Shown: piece by piece, positions 7,022 through 16,373 of the stretch
Position numbering within the stretch: position 1 is the stretch's first letter
How the letters are laid out: each line of letters starts with the position of its first letter
From: a virus
Length of the DNA stretch: 42,591 bases
Strand: one strand, 5' to 3'
Virus record (IMG/VR): IMGVR_UViG_3300037222_000058
Span: 1 to 42,591 of that record
Translations under genes and position numbers: made by a program
The notes under the pieces: generated by a model
What the model saw: the letters and a program-made list of their open reading frames with translations, nothing else
The model's database searches: none
What the model was told of the DNA's origin: nothing

Positions 7022-9703
7022 GTGGCTGCTGATGGTTTCCTTCCGCCTGTAGTTATCGAGATAGCCATCAACGATACTGCGGCTCTCGCTAAGCTTACCC
7101 AGTTCAAGGCGTCGATGGCCGAGACAACTGCGTCTCTCGATAAGAACGCTGCTGGGATCAGCTCGGGGATGTCTCGTGCGGAGGGTGACGCTGCTACTGC
7201 AGCGGGGGGTATTCACGGTAGTGCCGGGAGTATCGGTAAAGACCTGGAGGGGATCGGGGTAGGTGCCGCAGCGGGCGGGCGCGCGACTGAGAGCGCGATC
7301 AAAGACGCCAGCAGTGCGGTCAGTCGTGGTGAGGAGGACATCGCCAGTAAGAGCGGCAGCTTCTCGTCGCGTGTCGGTAACATGTTCAGCGGGTTGGGTA
7401 ACTCGATGGGCAAGTTCGGTATTCCTTTTGGTCACGGTGTGACAAAAATGGGCGAGGACATGAAGTCCGCCGAGACCAAAGGGTCCAGCTTCGCATCGTC
7501 TCTAGGGTCGATCGCGCAGGCCGGTGCTGCTGCAGGGCTGCTGCTAGCAGTCGGGATCGGTGTGGCGTCAGTCAAAGCGGCTGATCAGTTTGATGTCGCA
7601 CAGACCAGGCTCCGTACAGCCGTTACGGATACAGGTCATTCCTTCGCGCAGTTTGAACCGGCGATCAAGAAGTCGGAGTCGAACCTTACCAATCTTGGAT
7701 TCACCACTACTGAAACGGCGCAGTCCCTAGGAACACTGACTGTCTCGACCAAGAGCCCAGCCAAGGCGATGGGTGAGATGGGATTGGCGGCGGACCTCGC
7801 TCGCTACAAGAATATCTCCCTTGCTCAGGCCAGTGAAACCCTCGCCAAGGTCAACGCCGGCTCGCTGCGCCCGCTGATGCAACTAGGTATTCAGTTGGAT
7901 ATCGGATCTACAAAGCTAACAGCCCAAGTCAAAGCGACCGAAGCTGTGACGAAAGCGAAGACCGCATTGAAGGCGGCTGAAGAAGCTATGGCTGCCGCTG
8001 TAGTCAAGGGCTCCGAAGAACACAAGGCCGCAGTAGAAAAGGTAACGGCCGCTGAGGATTCTCTCAAGCAGGCACAGGAAACCTTGAAGGGAGGCTCCGA
8101 AGGTTTGGTCGCCGCCCAGACATCACTACGAGAAGCTCAGAAAGGCGTAACCGAAGCCGCACAGAAACAAAAGCTAGCGGTCAAGGAAGCTGCAGCTGCG
8201 TTGAAGAGCGCAGAAGAAAGCGCCAAGGAAGCCGCAGAATCCGGGGCTAAGGGTGTGGAAGGAGCTAAGAAGAATCTAAGCTCGCTGGAAACAGAACGCG
8301 GTAAAGAAGCTAACGAATCTGCTATCAAAACAATAGAAAACGAAGAAAAGGTCTTGGAAGCAACTAAGACCGCCGCGTCAGAAGCTGCGTTGGTTCAACT
8401 GCGTTCCAAAAAGGCTTCGCTAGAAGCAACAGACAAATCTATCGAAGCCGGTAAGAAGGAAGCTCAGCTCCAGGAAGCGCACAAAGGCATCATTGAAGCA
8501 GAAGCGATCGCACACAAGAATAACAAGACGGCCATAACCGCCGTAGCTACAGCACACGAAAAACTGATCAAGGCGCAGCAGGAAGCCATCCACGGGAGTA
8601 AAGAAAGCCAGACCGCCGCGAACAGCCTAGCGAGCGCCCAGCGCGGCGTGGCGTCAGCAGAGAGGACGCTCGCCACTGACCAGGCAGGCGTACAGAAGGC
8701 GACCGCCGCTGTAGCGATAGCGCAGGTCGCCGAGGCGCAGTCGTCTAAGACGGTAGAGACGGCTCAGGCAAAACTAGCCGCCGCACACGAAAAACTGTCC
8801 GAAGCAGAGAAGAAACTGCAGAAGGATCAGGTAGCGACCGGCACAGTTCTCGGTGCACTGAAACAAAAGATAGGTGGGACCGCCGCCGCGTTTGGTCAGA
8901 CCCTCGCCGGCCAGACCGATATCGCCAAGGCTAAGCTGAATGCGATAGCGGTAGAAATCGGAACTAAACTCACACCTATCCTGCTCACGCTGATCGATTC
9001 TGTGAAAACAGTCGCTCACGCGCTTGTTCCTCTATGGCAAGGGTTCGTGTCTGGCGTCCAGTGGGTAGGTAAGGAGGCCGCCAACCTGGACATTGCGTGG
9101 GAACGGAACTGGGGCCACGTTCAGGACATCGTAAAAGTTGTTCACTTCCTCGTGGTTGGATGGATTATCGATCTAGGTAAAGTTCTGTTCGGGGTCGCTG
9201 TAAAAATAGGAGAATACATCGTCAAAATCGTAGGCTTCTTCGTGTCGCTCCCAGGTAAAGTGATAGGTGCCTTGTCCGGTCTAGTGTCAGACATGGAGAA
9301 TCTCGGAAAGAACCTCATCACCGCTCTCATCAACGGTATCACGAGCGCGCCGGGCGCTATCGTGAACGCTATCAAGGGTCTGATGCCGGGAGGAATCATA
9401 GGGAAAGCCGCGAGCCTCATCGGGCTGGCCGCTGGTGGCATCGTCACAAAACCCACACTTGCCGTGGTGGGTGAGGCCGGTCCTGAGGCAGTCATACCCC
9501 TGAGCGGACTGGCTACCTCCCCTAGTAGCGTGGCGCCGCTAGCGCGCAGCGGGACCGCCGCTCCCAGCACCGCAGGACTCTCCGGCGGGAGCAGCGGTCT
9601 TCATGTCGGCGAGATAAATCTGTACGGGGAAAAAGCCACATCTGCCGAGCTGGTGCAACAGGTGTACCTGGCGCTCCGCCCTATGTTGAATGCGACGGGG
9701 TGA
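7022..9703 (+). CDS. Tape measure protein
   Basis: The longest gene in the window. It sets tail length and often helps DNA entry. I prefer the GTG at 7022 (893 residues), 8 bp after GAAGGGG, over the in-frame GTG at 7013, which has no ribosome site. Residues about 160-185 are hydrophobic Ala/Gly/Leu; residues about 300-610 form a long Ala/Lys/Glu coiled coil; about 660-770 hold several hydrophobic helices. The end carries the usual tape-measure signature (GGIVTKPTLAVVGEAGPEAV). It is immediately followed by Dit. Confidence 0.93.
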   Translation: MAADGFLPPVVIEIAINDTAALAKLTQFKASMAETTASLDKNAAGISSGMSRAEGDAATAAGGIHGSAGSIGKDLEGIGVGAAAGGRATESAIKDASSAVSRGEEDIASKSGSFSSRVGNMFSGLGNSMGKFGIPFGHGVTKMGEDMKSAETKGSSFASSLGSIAQAGAAAGLLLAVGIGVASVKAADQFDVAQTRLRTAVTDTGHSFAQFEPAIKKSESNLTNLGFTTTETAQSLGTLTVSTKSPAKAMGEMGLAADLARYKNISLAQASETLAKVNAGSLRPLMQLGIQLDIGSTKLTAQVKATEAVTKAKTALKAAEEAMAAAVVKGSEEHKAAVEKVTAAEDSLKQAQETLKGGSEGLVAAQTSLREAQKGVTEAAQKQKLAVKEAAAALKSAEESAKEAAESGAKGVEGAKKNLSSLETERGKEANESAIKTIENEEKVLEATKTAASEAALVQLRSKKASLEATDKSIEAGKKEAQLQEAHKGIIEAEAIAHKNNKTAITAVATAHEKLIKAQQEAIHGSKESQTAANSLASAQRGVASAERTLATDQAGVQKATAAVAIAQVAEAQSSKTVETAQAKLAAAHEKLSEAEKKLQKDQVATGTVLGALKQKIGGTAAAFGQTLAGQTDIAKAKLNAIAVEIGTKLTPILLTLIDSVKTVAHALVPLWQGFVSGVQWVGKEAANLDIAWERNWGHVQDIVKVVHFLVVGWIIDLGKVLFGVAVKIGEYIVKIVGFFVSLPGKVIGALSGLVSDMENLGKNLITALINGITSAPGAIVNAIKGLMPGGIIGKAASLIGLAAGGIVTKPTLAVVGEAGPEAVIPLSGLATSPSSVAPLARSGTAAPSTAGLSGGSSGLHVGEINLYGEKATSAELVQQVYLALRPMLNATG

Positions 9704-9706
9704 CCG

Positions 9707-10834
9707 ATGTTCCCTTCTCCCTCTCTAACTCCCCCTACCCTCGAAAACTTTCAGTTTGAATACAACGGCCTCACGTTCGGTGCAGGTACCTCTTTCGCAG
9801 TCCTACACGCCGATGGTCTCGATCTGGCAGACATTCGCAGTGGAGACGTTAGCTGGTCGCGCGATCACGGACAGGCAAAAGGGCTAGACCTGTACGGGGG
9901 GAGAGACGTCATCTTTGATATTTGGATGAAGGCGAACGGGACCTCCCTACAGAGCTCTCAGCTAGAACTGGCAGCGGCTACGGTGGTGCGCCCGAGCGAA
10001 GAGCTTCCGTTGTGGTTCCAGCTTCCGAACCTACCTCTGCTGTGCATCATGTGTCGACCACGGAAGAAGCTCCTGAAGGTGGAAACTGACTACGCCGCGG
10101 CGAACATCGGCCAGCCCGAACTCACCTTGCACGCAACGGACCCTCGCATCTACGCTGCCGGGATAGAAACTACGATCAAACCGGCGAAAACGGCGAAACT
10201 GAACAACACGGGGAATACGGAGATGCGTCCTATCTTGGTGGTTACTGGCCCTATGTCCCGGCCGAAGGCAGAGAACGAAACAATAGGAGGGAAACCGTTC
10301 TTGGAGCTGGTGAACCCAAAAGCCGAGGAAGAAGAAAGACTCGAGCGAGAAACGGATGAAGCAGAAGAAAGGGCAGCCAAGGAAAAACGAGAAGGCGAAG
10401 AAAAAGCAGCTCGGACAAAATGGGAAGTAGAACTCTCTAAACTTGAAATCACCATCCCTGAACTCGAAGCGAAAGTCGCAGCGCAGAAAGTAACTCGGGA
10501 AGCCGCTGAAAAAGCTGAAAAAGAAGCTGTCGTAGCTAGGGAAAAAGCTGACAAAGAAGCCCTTGAAGCCAGGGAAAAAGAAGAACACGAAGGGCTCAAA
10601 CCGACCGTCAAAACCGGGGACCAGCTGCTCGTAGACCTAGGCACACCGCACATCGTCCAGTACTACCCCGGCGGTATCATCAAAAACGAACCCGCCGACG
10701 CGTCCGGCTGGATCGCTACGGGGTCCGTCTGGTGGGACATCATCCCCGGCGAAAACACGGTAGCGATCACCTCCTTCGACACCGCTCCCACGGGTACCGT
10801 AGCCGTACTCTGGGCGCCTGCCAGTGAGATCTAG
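9707..10834 (+). CDS. Distal tail protein (Dit-like) with charged helical insertion
   Basis: A 375-residue protein starting 3 bp after the tape measure. The N-terminal part (FQFEYNGLTFGAGTSFAV, then RSGDVSWSRDHGQ) and the following strands match the phage tail/Dit family that forms the hub at the tail tip. Residues about 208-298 are a run of Glu/Lys/Ala (EKAEKEAVVAREKADKEALE) in GAA/AAA codons, predicted to be a coiled coil or single long helix interrupting the galectin-like C-terminal domain, which resumes at TGDQLLVDLG. Such an insertion is not usual for Dit. Confidence 0.75.
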   Translation: MFPSPSLTPPTLENFQFEYNGLTFGAGTSFAVLHADGLDLADIRSGDVSWSRDHGQAKGLDLYGGRDVIFDIWMKANGTSLQSSQLELAAATVVRPSEELPLWFQLPNLPLLCIMCRPRKKLLKVETDYAAANIGQPELTLHATDPRIYAAGIETTIKPAKTAKLNNTGNTEMRPILVVTGPMSRPKAENETIGGKPFLELVNPKAEEEERLERETDEAEERAAKEKREGEEKAARTKWEVELSKLEITIPELEAKVAAQKVTREAAEKAEKEAVVAREKADKEALEAREKEEHEGLKPTVKTGDQLLVDLGTPHIVQYYPGGIIKNEPADASGWIATGSVWWDIIPGENTVAITSFDTAPTGTVAVLWAPASEI

Positions 10835-12760
10835 ATGACCTCCCCGTCCGGCGCAGAGCACCTAGTTACTTGCAAGTTCACTGACATTCTAGGCTTCCGG
10901 CCGCTAGGTGAACTCCCGCTAAAAGGGCTGCAGTTCAGTAAAGTTCTGAACGGGTCCGGTCCTTGGTCCGGCACGCTCCCTATAGAGGACACGGACATAC
11001 AGAAGACGAACTGGTTGGAAGCGACCGCCGTCAACCGTTCGGCGCTATGGGTAGATATCGACGGGGTGCTCTTTTACGGAGGTCGCACGCTTGGTCGGAA
11101 ATACGGGATGAGCCAAGGGATCGCATCGCTCACCGGCTCGGATTTCAGCGGGTACACCGCGCAACGGCTCCAAGCTAAGGACTACGGAGTTTACACGGAC
11201 CCTGACGGCCACGAATGGTGGCGGACAGGAGCTCCAGCCCTCAAGATCGCGTTTTGGACGTTGAAGGACGCGATGGAAAAGGCCTACTCCATACCGATAA
11301 AGATAGTGGCTGAAGGTTCGGAAGCAAAAGAATCGTATTGGGTTACGTTCAGTGCACCGGAAGAACAACACCAGACCCTTGGTTCCATTCTGTCGCAGAT
11401 GCAGGGTATGGGGTACCCGATAGGTATAGACTACGCCAGCGACGTATCATACGTAAGTGGGCGCCCTACCGCAACCATAACGCTGTCGTATCCGCGACGG
11501 GGAGCCCCCTTTACTGTGGCGTCGAAGGTTATCGACCTAGCGAACGCACTCGATCTCGAATATGACGAGGACGGCACGCAGCAGGCCGACTCGATTGTGG
11601 AGCAGGCCGGTGCGCTGCTCGTCCGCTCGAGCGAAGGCATCTGGGTACCGACACGGGAAGCCGGATACCCGTTGCTGGAGGCAATGATCTCGCACCCCGC
11701 CACGGCCCCGTCCTCCCTTCCAGGAGCTGCTCTGGAGGCTTACGTGTCAGGGGATCTAGCGACACTGGCTTATCCTCTGACTGCGCCTGTGATCACTCTC
11801 CCGCTGTTCGGGAACCCGTCGATCTTCGAGATAGATGTCGGGGATGACGTGCAGCTGCGTATCCCGGTGGTGGCGGGAGACCAGCCGCCTACCAACCCGC
11901 GGTTCCCGTCTGGGTTGACTGTAGTAATGCGTATCGTCCGTATAGATGTGACTATCCCGGACGAGGGCATAGCGACGATGGTCATTACTTTGAATCTCCC
12001 GCCGAGTGCGGTTCCGGTGGAGCCGCCCGAAGAGACGACCGAAGGCCGGAAAGCCAAAGAAGAAGAAAGCGCCGAACTGAATAAAGAACAGGAAAAAGCC
12101 GCGAAGGAAAAGGAAGAAGAAGCGGCAAAAGAAGCGACGGAACAAGAAGAAAAAGAAGACAGTGAACGTAAAAAAATTGCGGAAGAAGCGCTAGCGGAAG
12201 CAGAAGCCGCGAAGAAAGCTGCAGAAGAAGCCGCTGCGGAAGCGCTGACAAAAAAAGTAAAAGATGAAGCAGAAGCCGCGAAGGCCGCTGCGGAAGCCGC
12301 TGCGGAAGCAGCACGGAAAGCTGCGGAAGCCGCCGCTGAAAAATCCGCTGATAAAGCGCGACGCAAGCAGGAGGCTAAGGAACACAGGCAGGCAGCCGAA
12401 CGGGCGAAACACGAAGCTGAAGCTGCCAAACGAGCTGCCGAACACGCTAAAGAAGAAAACAAAGAAGTCGAACGAGTCAAAGAAGAAATCGCAGCGGCCA
12501 GCGTGAAAACGAAACTACATGTCAACACTAACGCGTCCGGGCTATCCGGCGGCTCAGAAGAAGAAAGGACCGTAGAACTCCCTAGCCTAGTGTGTCTGAC
12601 ATTCCTGGCGGAAGGGAACGTGAATATCAAAGTAGACGGGGTGCCGGTCTACATCGGCGTCCTTGTCAAAGTCGGAGGTTCCGTGGCGTTTATGGCAGAA
12701 AAAGGCTTCTCGTGCTCTCTGAGCAACCGCAGTACCGTTCAGGCTATAACGGTCGTCTGA
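10835..12760 (+). CDS. Tail-associated hub/minor tail protein (Tal/gp37-like)
   Basis: A 641-residue protein, ATG directly after the Dit stop. Residues 1-390 ([20 protein letters not shown], then [20 protein letters not shown]) fit the siphovirus baseplate hub fold. Residues about 402-555 are an extreme Ala/Glu/Lys coiled coil ([20 protein letters not shown]), again in GAA/AAA codons. A compact beta-domain follows (556-641), with the pattern [20 protein letters not shown]. No lysozyme or peptidase motif was seen. The tail may carry fibres on the coiled-coil stalk. Confidence 0.7.
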   Translation: MTSPSGAEHLVTCKFTDILGFRPLGELPLKGLQFSKVLNGSGPWSGTLPIEDTDIQKTNWLEATAVNRSALWVDIDGVLFYGGRTLGRKYGMSQGIASLTGSDFSGYTAQRLQAKDYGVYTDPDGHEWWRTGAPALKIAFWTLKDAMEKAYSIPIKIVAEGSEAKESYWVTFSAPEEQHQTLGSILSQMQGMGYPIGIDYASDVSYVSGRPTATITLSYPRRGAPFTVASKVIDLANALDLEYDEDGTQQADSIVEQAGALLVRSSEGIWVPTREAGYPLLEAMISHPATAPSSLPGAALEAYVSGDLATLAYPLTAPVITLPLFGNPSIFEIDVGDDVQLRIPVVAGDQPPTNPRFPSGLTVVMRIVRIDVTIPDEGIATMVITLNLPPSAVPVEPPEETTEGRKAKEEESAELNKEQEKAAKEKEEEAAKEATEQEEKEDSERKKIAEEALAEAEAAKKAAEEAAAEALTKKVKDEAEAAKAAAEAAAEAARKAAEAAAEKSADKARRKQEAKEHRQAAERAKHEAEAAKRAAEHAKEENKEVERVKEEIAAASVKTKLHVNTNASGLSGGSEEERTVELPSLVCLTFLAEGNVNIKVDGVPVYIGVLVKVGGSVAFMAEKGFSCSLSNRSTVQAITVV

Positions 12761-13650
12761 TGCCTCCCAAGATCGATCCTCCGCACCTCAGACACATAGG
12801 TGTCATTGCCGGGAACACCAGTAACCAGCTAGGCCAGCTCGTCGGCCGGCAAGGGCTAGAAGGAAGCCTTCCTGGGCCTGAAGGCCCTCCGGGTGCTGGC
12901 GGCAAAGAAGGCCCTAAAGGAGAAAAAGGCGAAAAAGGAACAGCAGGAGAAAAAGGGGCAGAAGGCAAAGAAGGACCAAAAGGAGAAAAAGGCGAAAAAG
13001 GAACAGCAGGAGAAAAAGGGGCAGAAGGCAAAGAAGGACCAAAAGGAGAAAAAGGAACGACAGGAGAACCCGGACCCTCAGGGAGCGCCTTCACCGCCGA
13101 AATAGGCGACGGAGCAAAAACCGAATACCTGATAGAACACAAACTAGAAGCCTCGCACGTAATCACGAACGTGTACGAAAAGGAAGCTCCTCACGCAGAG
13201 GTCATTCCGACAGTAGAGATAACCGACAAAAACCACGTAACACTGATTTTCGCTACGCCGCCATCGGTGAATCAGTACGTGGTAGTTGTCGTTTCAGGCG
13301 CAGGTGGCGGCGGGGGAGGAGAACCAGAAGCACCACACATTGTGGGGGGCGTAGGTGAGCCTGCGTTTGAACACTCCTGGAAATCCTACGGCGGAGAATA
13401 CGGGGCGCCCCAGTTCTACAAGGACCCTTTCGGCATCGTACATCTTGACGGCCTGCTGAACTCCGGAGAAGTGGGACTATCGACTTTCATTCTGCCTGCC
13501 GGATACCGGCCAGCAGCAAGCATTCTCTTCTCGATATGGAGAGGCTTGACGGGTAGCCTTATTATCCTACCTAACGGGGAAATCATCGTACCCGTAGCGA
13601 TAGGCGCTGAAAGCTACGCATCCCTTGCGGGAATCACGTTCCGGCCATGA
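12760..13650 (+). CDS. Collagen-like tail fibre
   Basis: A 296-residue protein whose ATG overlaps the Tal stop (TGATG at 12758-12762). An N-terminal attachment segment ([17 protein letters not shown]) is followed by about 22 Gly-X-Y triplets, most of them GEKG/GPKG. Then comes a small beta-domain ([19 protein letters not shown]) also found in the next two genes, a Gly-rich hinge, and a C-terminal beta tip ([10 protein letters not shown]...LPAGYRP). It is probably a trimeric receptor-binding fibre. The collagen part contains a 63-bp DNA repeat. Confidence 0.85.
   Translation: MPPKIDPPHLRHIGVIAGNTSNQLGQLVGRQGLEGSLPGPEGPPGAGGKEGPKGEKGEKGTAGEKGAEGKEGPKGEKGEKGTAGEKGAEGKEGPKGEKGTTGEPGPSGSAFTAEIGDGAKTEYLIEHKLEASHVITNVYEKEAPHAEVIPTVEITDKNHVTLIFATPPSVNQYVVVVVSGAGGGGGGEPEAPHIVGGVGEPAFEHSWKSYGGEYGAPQFYKDPFGIVHLDGLLNSGEVGLSTFILPAGYRPAASILFSIWRGLTGSLIILPNGEIIVPVAIGAESYASLAGITFRP
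12901..13053 (+). repeat. 63-bp tandem repeat inside the collagen gene
   Basis: Two full 63-bp units (12901-12963 and 12964-13026), almost identical, plus a partial third from 13027. Each unit codes 21 residues (seven Gly-X-Y triplets). Near-identity including third codon positions suggests recent expansion by slippage or unequal recombination, which would change fibre length. Confidence 0.9.
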
Positions 13651-13671
13651 CAGACACTAGAGGAGAATAAA

Positions 13672-13929
13672 ATGGCCGGTGAACCAGGAGGAGTAACACC
13701 CGGCGATCTCTCCGTCGAAGTGAAAGAAAAACTCGCAACTACTTTCACACACACGCAAGGAGCCCCCGCCGAAGTCTGGACGATAGAACACAAACTCAAA
13801 CGGTTCCCCAGCGTCACCTCACAAGACACAGCCGGTGATGAAGTGGACGGGATCGTCGTCTACGTCAGCGAAAACGAATTGACTATTACCTTCTCGGCCC
13901 CGTTTGCGGGTCTCGCGTATTGCAATTGA
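13672..13929 (+). CDS. Small tail-fibre beta-domain protein
   Basis: An 85-residue protein with a GAGGAG site. Almost the whole protein is the domain seen in the neighbouring fibres: FTHTQGAPAEVWTIEHKL, then FPSV, a short turn, a GIVVYVSENELTITFS strand pair and AGLAYC. Free-standing copies of this domain occur among phage tail-tip genes. It probably packs on the fibre or caps it; a role as a receptor-binding module is inference. Confidence 0.75.
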   Translation: MAGEPGGVTPGDLSVEVKEKLATTFTHTQGAPAEVWTIEHKLKRFPSVTSQDTAGDEVDGIVVYVSENELTITFSAPFAGLAYCN

Positions 13930-13943
13930 ACTAGGAGGAACGG

Positions 13944-15071
13944 ATGGCCGGTATCAGAAAGTTCGGATCGAACGTAGACCTGATTCAGAATCAGCTGCTC
14001 AATGCTGTCATACAGGTATTGGCAGGAGCGCCTGGGACACCTAAAGAAGGGCAGATCTACTTCAACTCAACCAAAAAAGAATTCGGATACTACAACGGCG
14101 CAGCATGGATCTACGGGACCACAGTGGCAGAAGCCACTGAATCGACGCTCGGCACGATCAAGCTCGCCGAAGACCTGAAAGGGGGGACGGGTGCCGCGCC
14201 GAAGGTGTCAGGACTGCACCTGACCGCAGACACCGCGATCGGTCACCGGCTGACGTCGGTTACCGACCCGACAGAAGCCCAGGACGCCACAACCAAAAAA
14301 TGGGTGCTCGCTGAAATCTCAGCAAAGCTTGCTGGTCTGAACTGGAAGGAAGTAGTCCGACTCGCTACCGCAGTGGCGCTCCCCGCATGCACACCAGAAG
14401 GTGAAGCCCTCAAATCGACCGGGAAAGAACTCCTCGAAGTCGATGGGGTTGCGGTGGAAGTCGGGGACCGGATCCTCGTCAAGAACCAGGTCGCGACCAA
14501 AGATGACGGCATATACTCGGTCGTGAAAATAGGCTCTGGCGCTGAATTCTGGGAACTGAAACGGACAGTTGACGCGAACACAACCAAACTGCTCCAGGAT
14601 GCGGCGGTGTTCGCTGCGGTAGGTACAGCGAACCTAGGACATGAGTTCATTCAGACCGCTAAAGTGACAACGATCGGAACGACCAACCAGACCTGGATCG
14701 AATTCCAGAGCGGGCTCACACTCACTACGGAAGCAACCTACCTGGAACTGTCCGGCAACGAACTCAAGGTCAAGAAGGTCACGGCGAACCAGGCTGTCGT
14801 CCCGGCAGAAGGCGCTATCTCCGCAGCGATCCGCGGCAACGCGCGGGTGGCGAACTTCGCTTTCCAGCTCAAAGCGGGTATCACCGAACTCGAACTGGAA
14901 CATACTTTGGCGACGCTGCAGGTGCAGGTTACTTGTCAGGAAAGCGCTGCGGGAGCTCCGGGTGTTCCTATCGAGCTGGCATGGGAACCCTCAGGGGAAA
15001 ACAAGATCAAGATCACCTGGCCCGAAGCGCCGGCTGCGAAATCGGTGTTCTTCGTATCGATAGTCGGGTGA
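13944..15071 (+). CDS. Tail fibre with GDRxLVKN-type domain
   Basis: A 375-residue protein with an AGGAGG site. The N-terminus (KEGQIYFNSTKKEFGYYNG) is a common fibre attachment motif. Residues about 130-255 contain a recurrent phage fibre domain: RLATAVALP, then VDGVAVEVGDRILVKNQ, DDGIYSVVKIG, RTVDANTT, and a closing TTNQTW strand. The C-terminal 70 residues (ITELELEHTLATLQVQV) are a diverged copy of the IEHKL domain. It is one of three consecutive fibre genes. Confidence 0.8.
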   Translation: MAGIRKFGSNVDLIQNQLLNAVIQVLAGAPGTPKEGQIYFNSTKKEFGYYNGAAWIYGTTVAEATESTLGTIKLAEDLKGGTGAAPKVSGLHLTADTAIGHRLTSVTDPTEAQDATTKKWVLAEISAKLAGLNWKEVVRLATAVALPACTPEGEALKSTGKELLEVDGVAVEVGDRILVKNQVATKDDGIYSVVKIGSGAEFWELKRTVDANTTKLLQDAAVFAAVGTANLGHEFIQTAKVTTIGTTNQTWIEFQSGLTLTTEATYLELSGNELKVKKVTANQAVVPAEGAISAAIRGNARVANFAFQLKAGITELELEHTLATLQVQVTCQESAAGAPGVPIELAWEPSGENKIKITWPEAPAAKSVFFVSIVG

Positions 15072-15075
15072 GCTA

Positions 15076-16047
15076 GTGACGATCCAGAAACGGAACTTCG
15101 AGTATCAACCGAACTTCCTTGCGGGGTTTCTGTGCAAAGCGGGCACTCTTGTCGCGTCCATGTTCGGTGCGGAATCGGTAGAAACCGCTGCGATCAAGAA
15201 TAAGGCTGTGACGGCCGCGAAGATGGCTACGCCTTGGAAGGCTCCCGTTGCCGTTGCTACGACAGCGGCGTTCTCAGAAGTTGAAGTCAAAGGTGAAGAA
15301 ATCGAAAGTAAACTGCTTGTAGTACTGTCTGTCGATGGTGTCTCGCCGACTGTTGGTCAGCGCGTTCTCGTAAAGAACGAGGCGGAAGCCAAGAATGACG
15401 GCATCTATGAAGTTGTCCGCACGGGAAAAGCCACAAAAGAATCTTGGCTTATAAAACGCACCGTAGACGCTAACACTACGAGCGAACTGCAAGATGCTGT
15501 GATAGTAGTCGAAAAAGGTACAGCTAACGGAGGTTCGGAATGGACACAGACAGCCACGGTAACGACTGTCGGAACGACCGCACAGACGTGGGTAGGTAAG
15601 GTTAGTCCCGTCACGACGGTCGCGATTGCTTATCGCAAAGCAGGGCAGAAAATACCCAGCGGCGCTACCACGCGAGTAAAAATCGATACCGTCGTCAAGG
15701 ATCCTGGCAAAAACATCAATGTTGCAGAAGGATTCTATGAAGTTCCGGTTGAAGGATACTACTCCGTGGTCGGTAACGTTTTCTATGCGGCGCAGCTAGG
15801 GACGGGCGGGCACTCCAACACTGGTCTAGTCCTGCTCAATGGAACCCAAGCTAGTTTGGGTAATCAGACTTATAGTGCACAGATAGCGGGGGGAAACATC
15901 GGATTTTCAGTGGAGTGTATATTGTTCTGCAAAGCCAAAGACAAAATCGAATTGGCGATTTACCAAGACAATGCTGCAGCTTCCGAAGCTCCTACGGCCG
16001 AAAACAATGAATCGTTCAATCGTCTGCAAGTCGTCCGCGTAGCGTGA
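15076..16047 (+). CDS. Tail fibre with C1q-like tip
   Basis: A 323-residue protein from GTG 15076, 4 bp after the previous stop; the ribosome site is weak, so translation is probably coupled. Residues about 55-175 repeat the domain of the previous fibre (VDGVSPTVGQRVLVKN, NDGIYEVVRTG, RTVDANTTSELQDA). Residues about 180-323 have the order of a C1q/TNF-like jelly roll: an opening strand, GFYEVPVEGYYSVVGNVFYA, VLLNGTQ, then a KAKDKIELAIYQDN strand near the end. C1q-like heads bind ligands as trimers, so this is a good receptor-binding candidate. Family by pattern only. Confidence 0.75.
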   Translation: MTIQKRNFEYQPNFLAGFLCKAGTLVASMFGAESVETAAIKNKAVTAAKMATPWKAPVAVATTAAFSEVEVKGEEIESKLLVVLSVDGVSPTVGQRVLVKNEAEAKNDGIYEVVRTGKATKESWLIKRTVDANTTSELQDAVIVVEKGTANGGSEWTQTATVTTVGTTAQTWVGKVSPVTTVAIAYRKAGQKIPSGATTRVKIDTVVKDPGKNINVAEGFYEVPVEGYYSVVGNVFYAAQLGTGGHSNTGLVLLNGTQASLGNQTYSAQIAGGNIGFSVECILFCKAKDKIELAIYQDNAAASEAPTAENNESFNRLQVVRVA

Positions 16048-16065
16048 GCCAACAAATCTAAATGA

Positions 16066-16248
16066 ATGATCAAACTGCGGAAAACCCTTTCAAACTGGCC
16101 TCTCGTCGGTATAGGTGTGGGGATAGCTCTCAATACGGCTGGCCTAGCTACAGATTCAGCGACATTGATCGCGACCGGCTCCAATGTTCTGACGATCTCT
16201 GGTCTGTTCCTTGTTCAGAAAACCAAAAACAAGAAGACAGAAAAATGA
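16066..16248 (+). CDS. Small membrane protein
   Basis: A 60-residue protein. The N-terminus is basic, residues about 12-52 are hydrophobic and Gly/Ala-rich with room for one or two membrane spans (PLVGIGVGIALNTAGL, then LTISGLFLV), and the end is Lys-rich. It is the first of four consecutive membrane protein genes, typical of a phage lysis cluster. An overlapping frame from ATG 16062 was rejected. Holin is possible but not shown. Confidence 0.6.
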   Translation: MIKLRKTLSNWPLVGIGVGIALNTAGLATDSATLIATGSNVLTISGLFLVQKTKNKKTEK

Positions 16249-16373
16249 CACGGCGACTCAGAGCAAAAGCCCTAGTTGTCCACGAGGCGACCGCCGCCTT
16301 GCACGTCGTCATCCCTGGTGTAGTCATAGCCGGTGTCGTGGATATAATCCTCAAGCTACAAGGAGTCATTTAG
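16245..16373 (+). CDS. Very small membrane protein
   Basis: A 42-residue protein. Its ATG overlaps the previous stop (ATGA at 16245-16248) and its stop abuts the next ATG. A basic start (MTRRLRAK) precedes one hydrophobic segment (VVIPGVVIAGVVDIILKL). Tight coupling on both sides supports a real gene. It could be a holin partner or regulator. Confidence 0.55.
   Translation: MTRRLRAKALVVHEATAALHVVIPGVVIAGVVDIILKLQGVI

Noticed and set aside
11770-12630. Antisense Ser/Ala-rich frame opposite Tal, and similar at 10031-10653
   Set aside because: Mirror of the Glu/Lys/Ala coiled-coil codons; no start signals and opposite to a whole-genome + strand layout.
12901-13053. Repeat array as a possible CRISPR
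   Set aside because: Units are contiguous with no spacers and code Gly-X-Y triplets; the 9-bp and 18-bp arrays fail for the same reason.
16062-16373. 103-residue frame from ATG 16062
   Set aside because: Its first 60 codons are the shadow of the membrane gene at 16066; only the part from ATG 16245 looks real, and it is listed separately.
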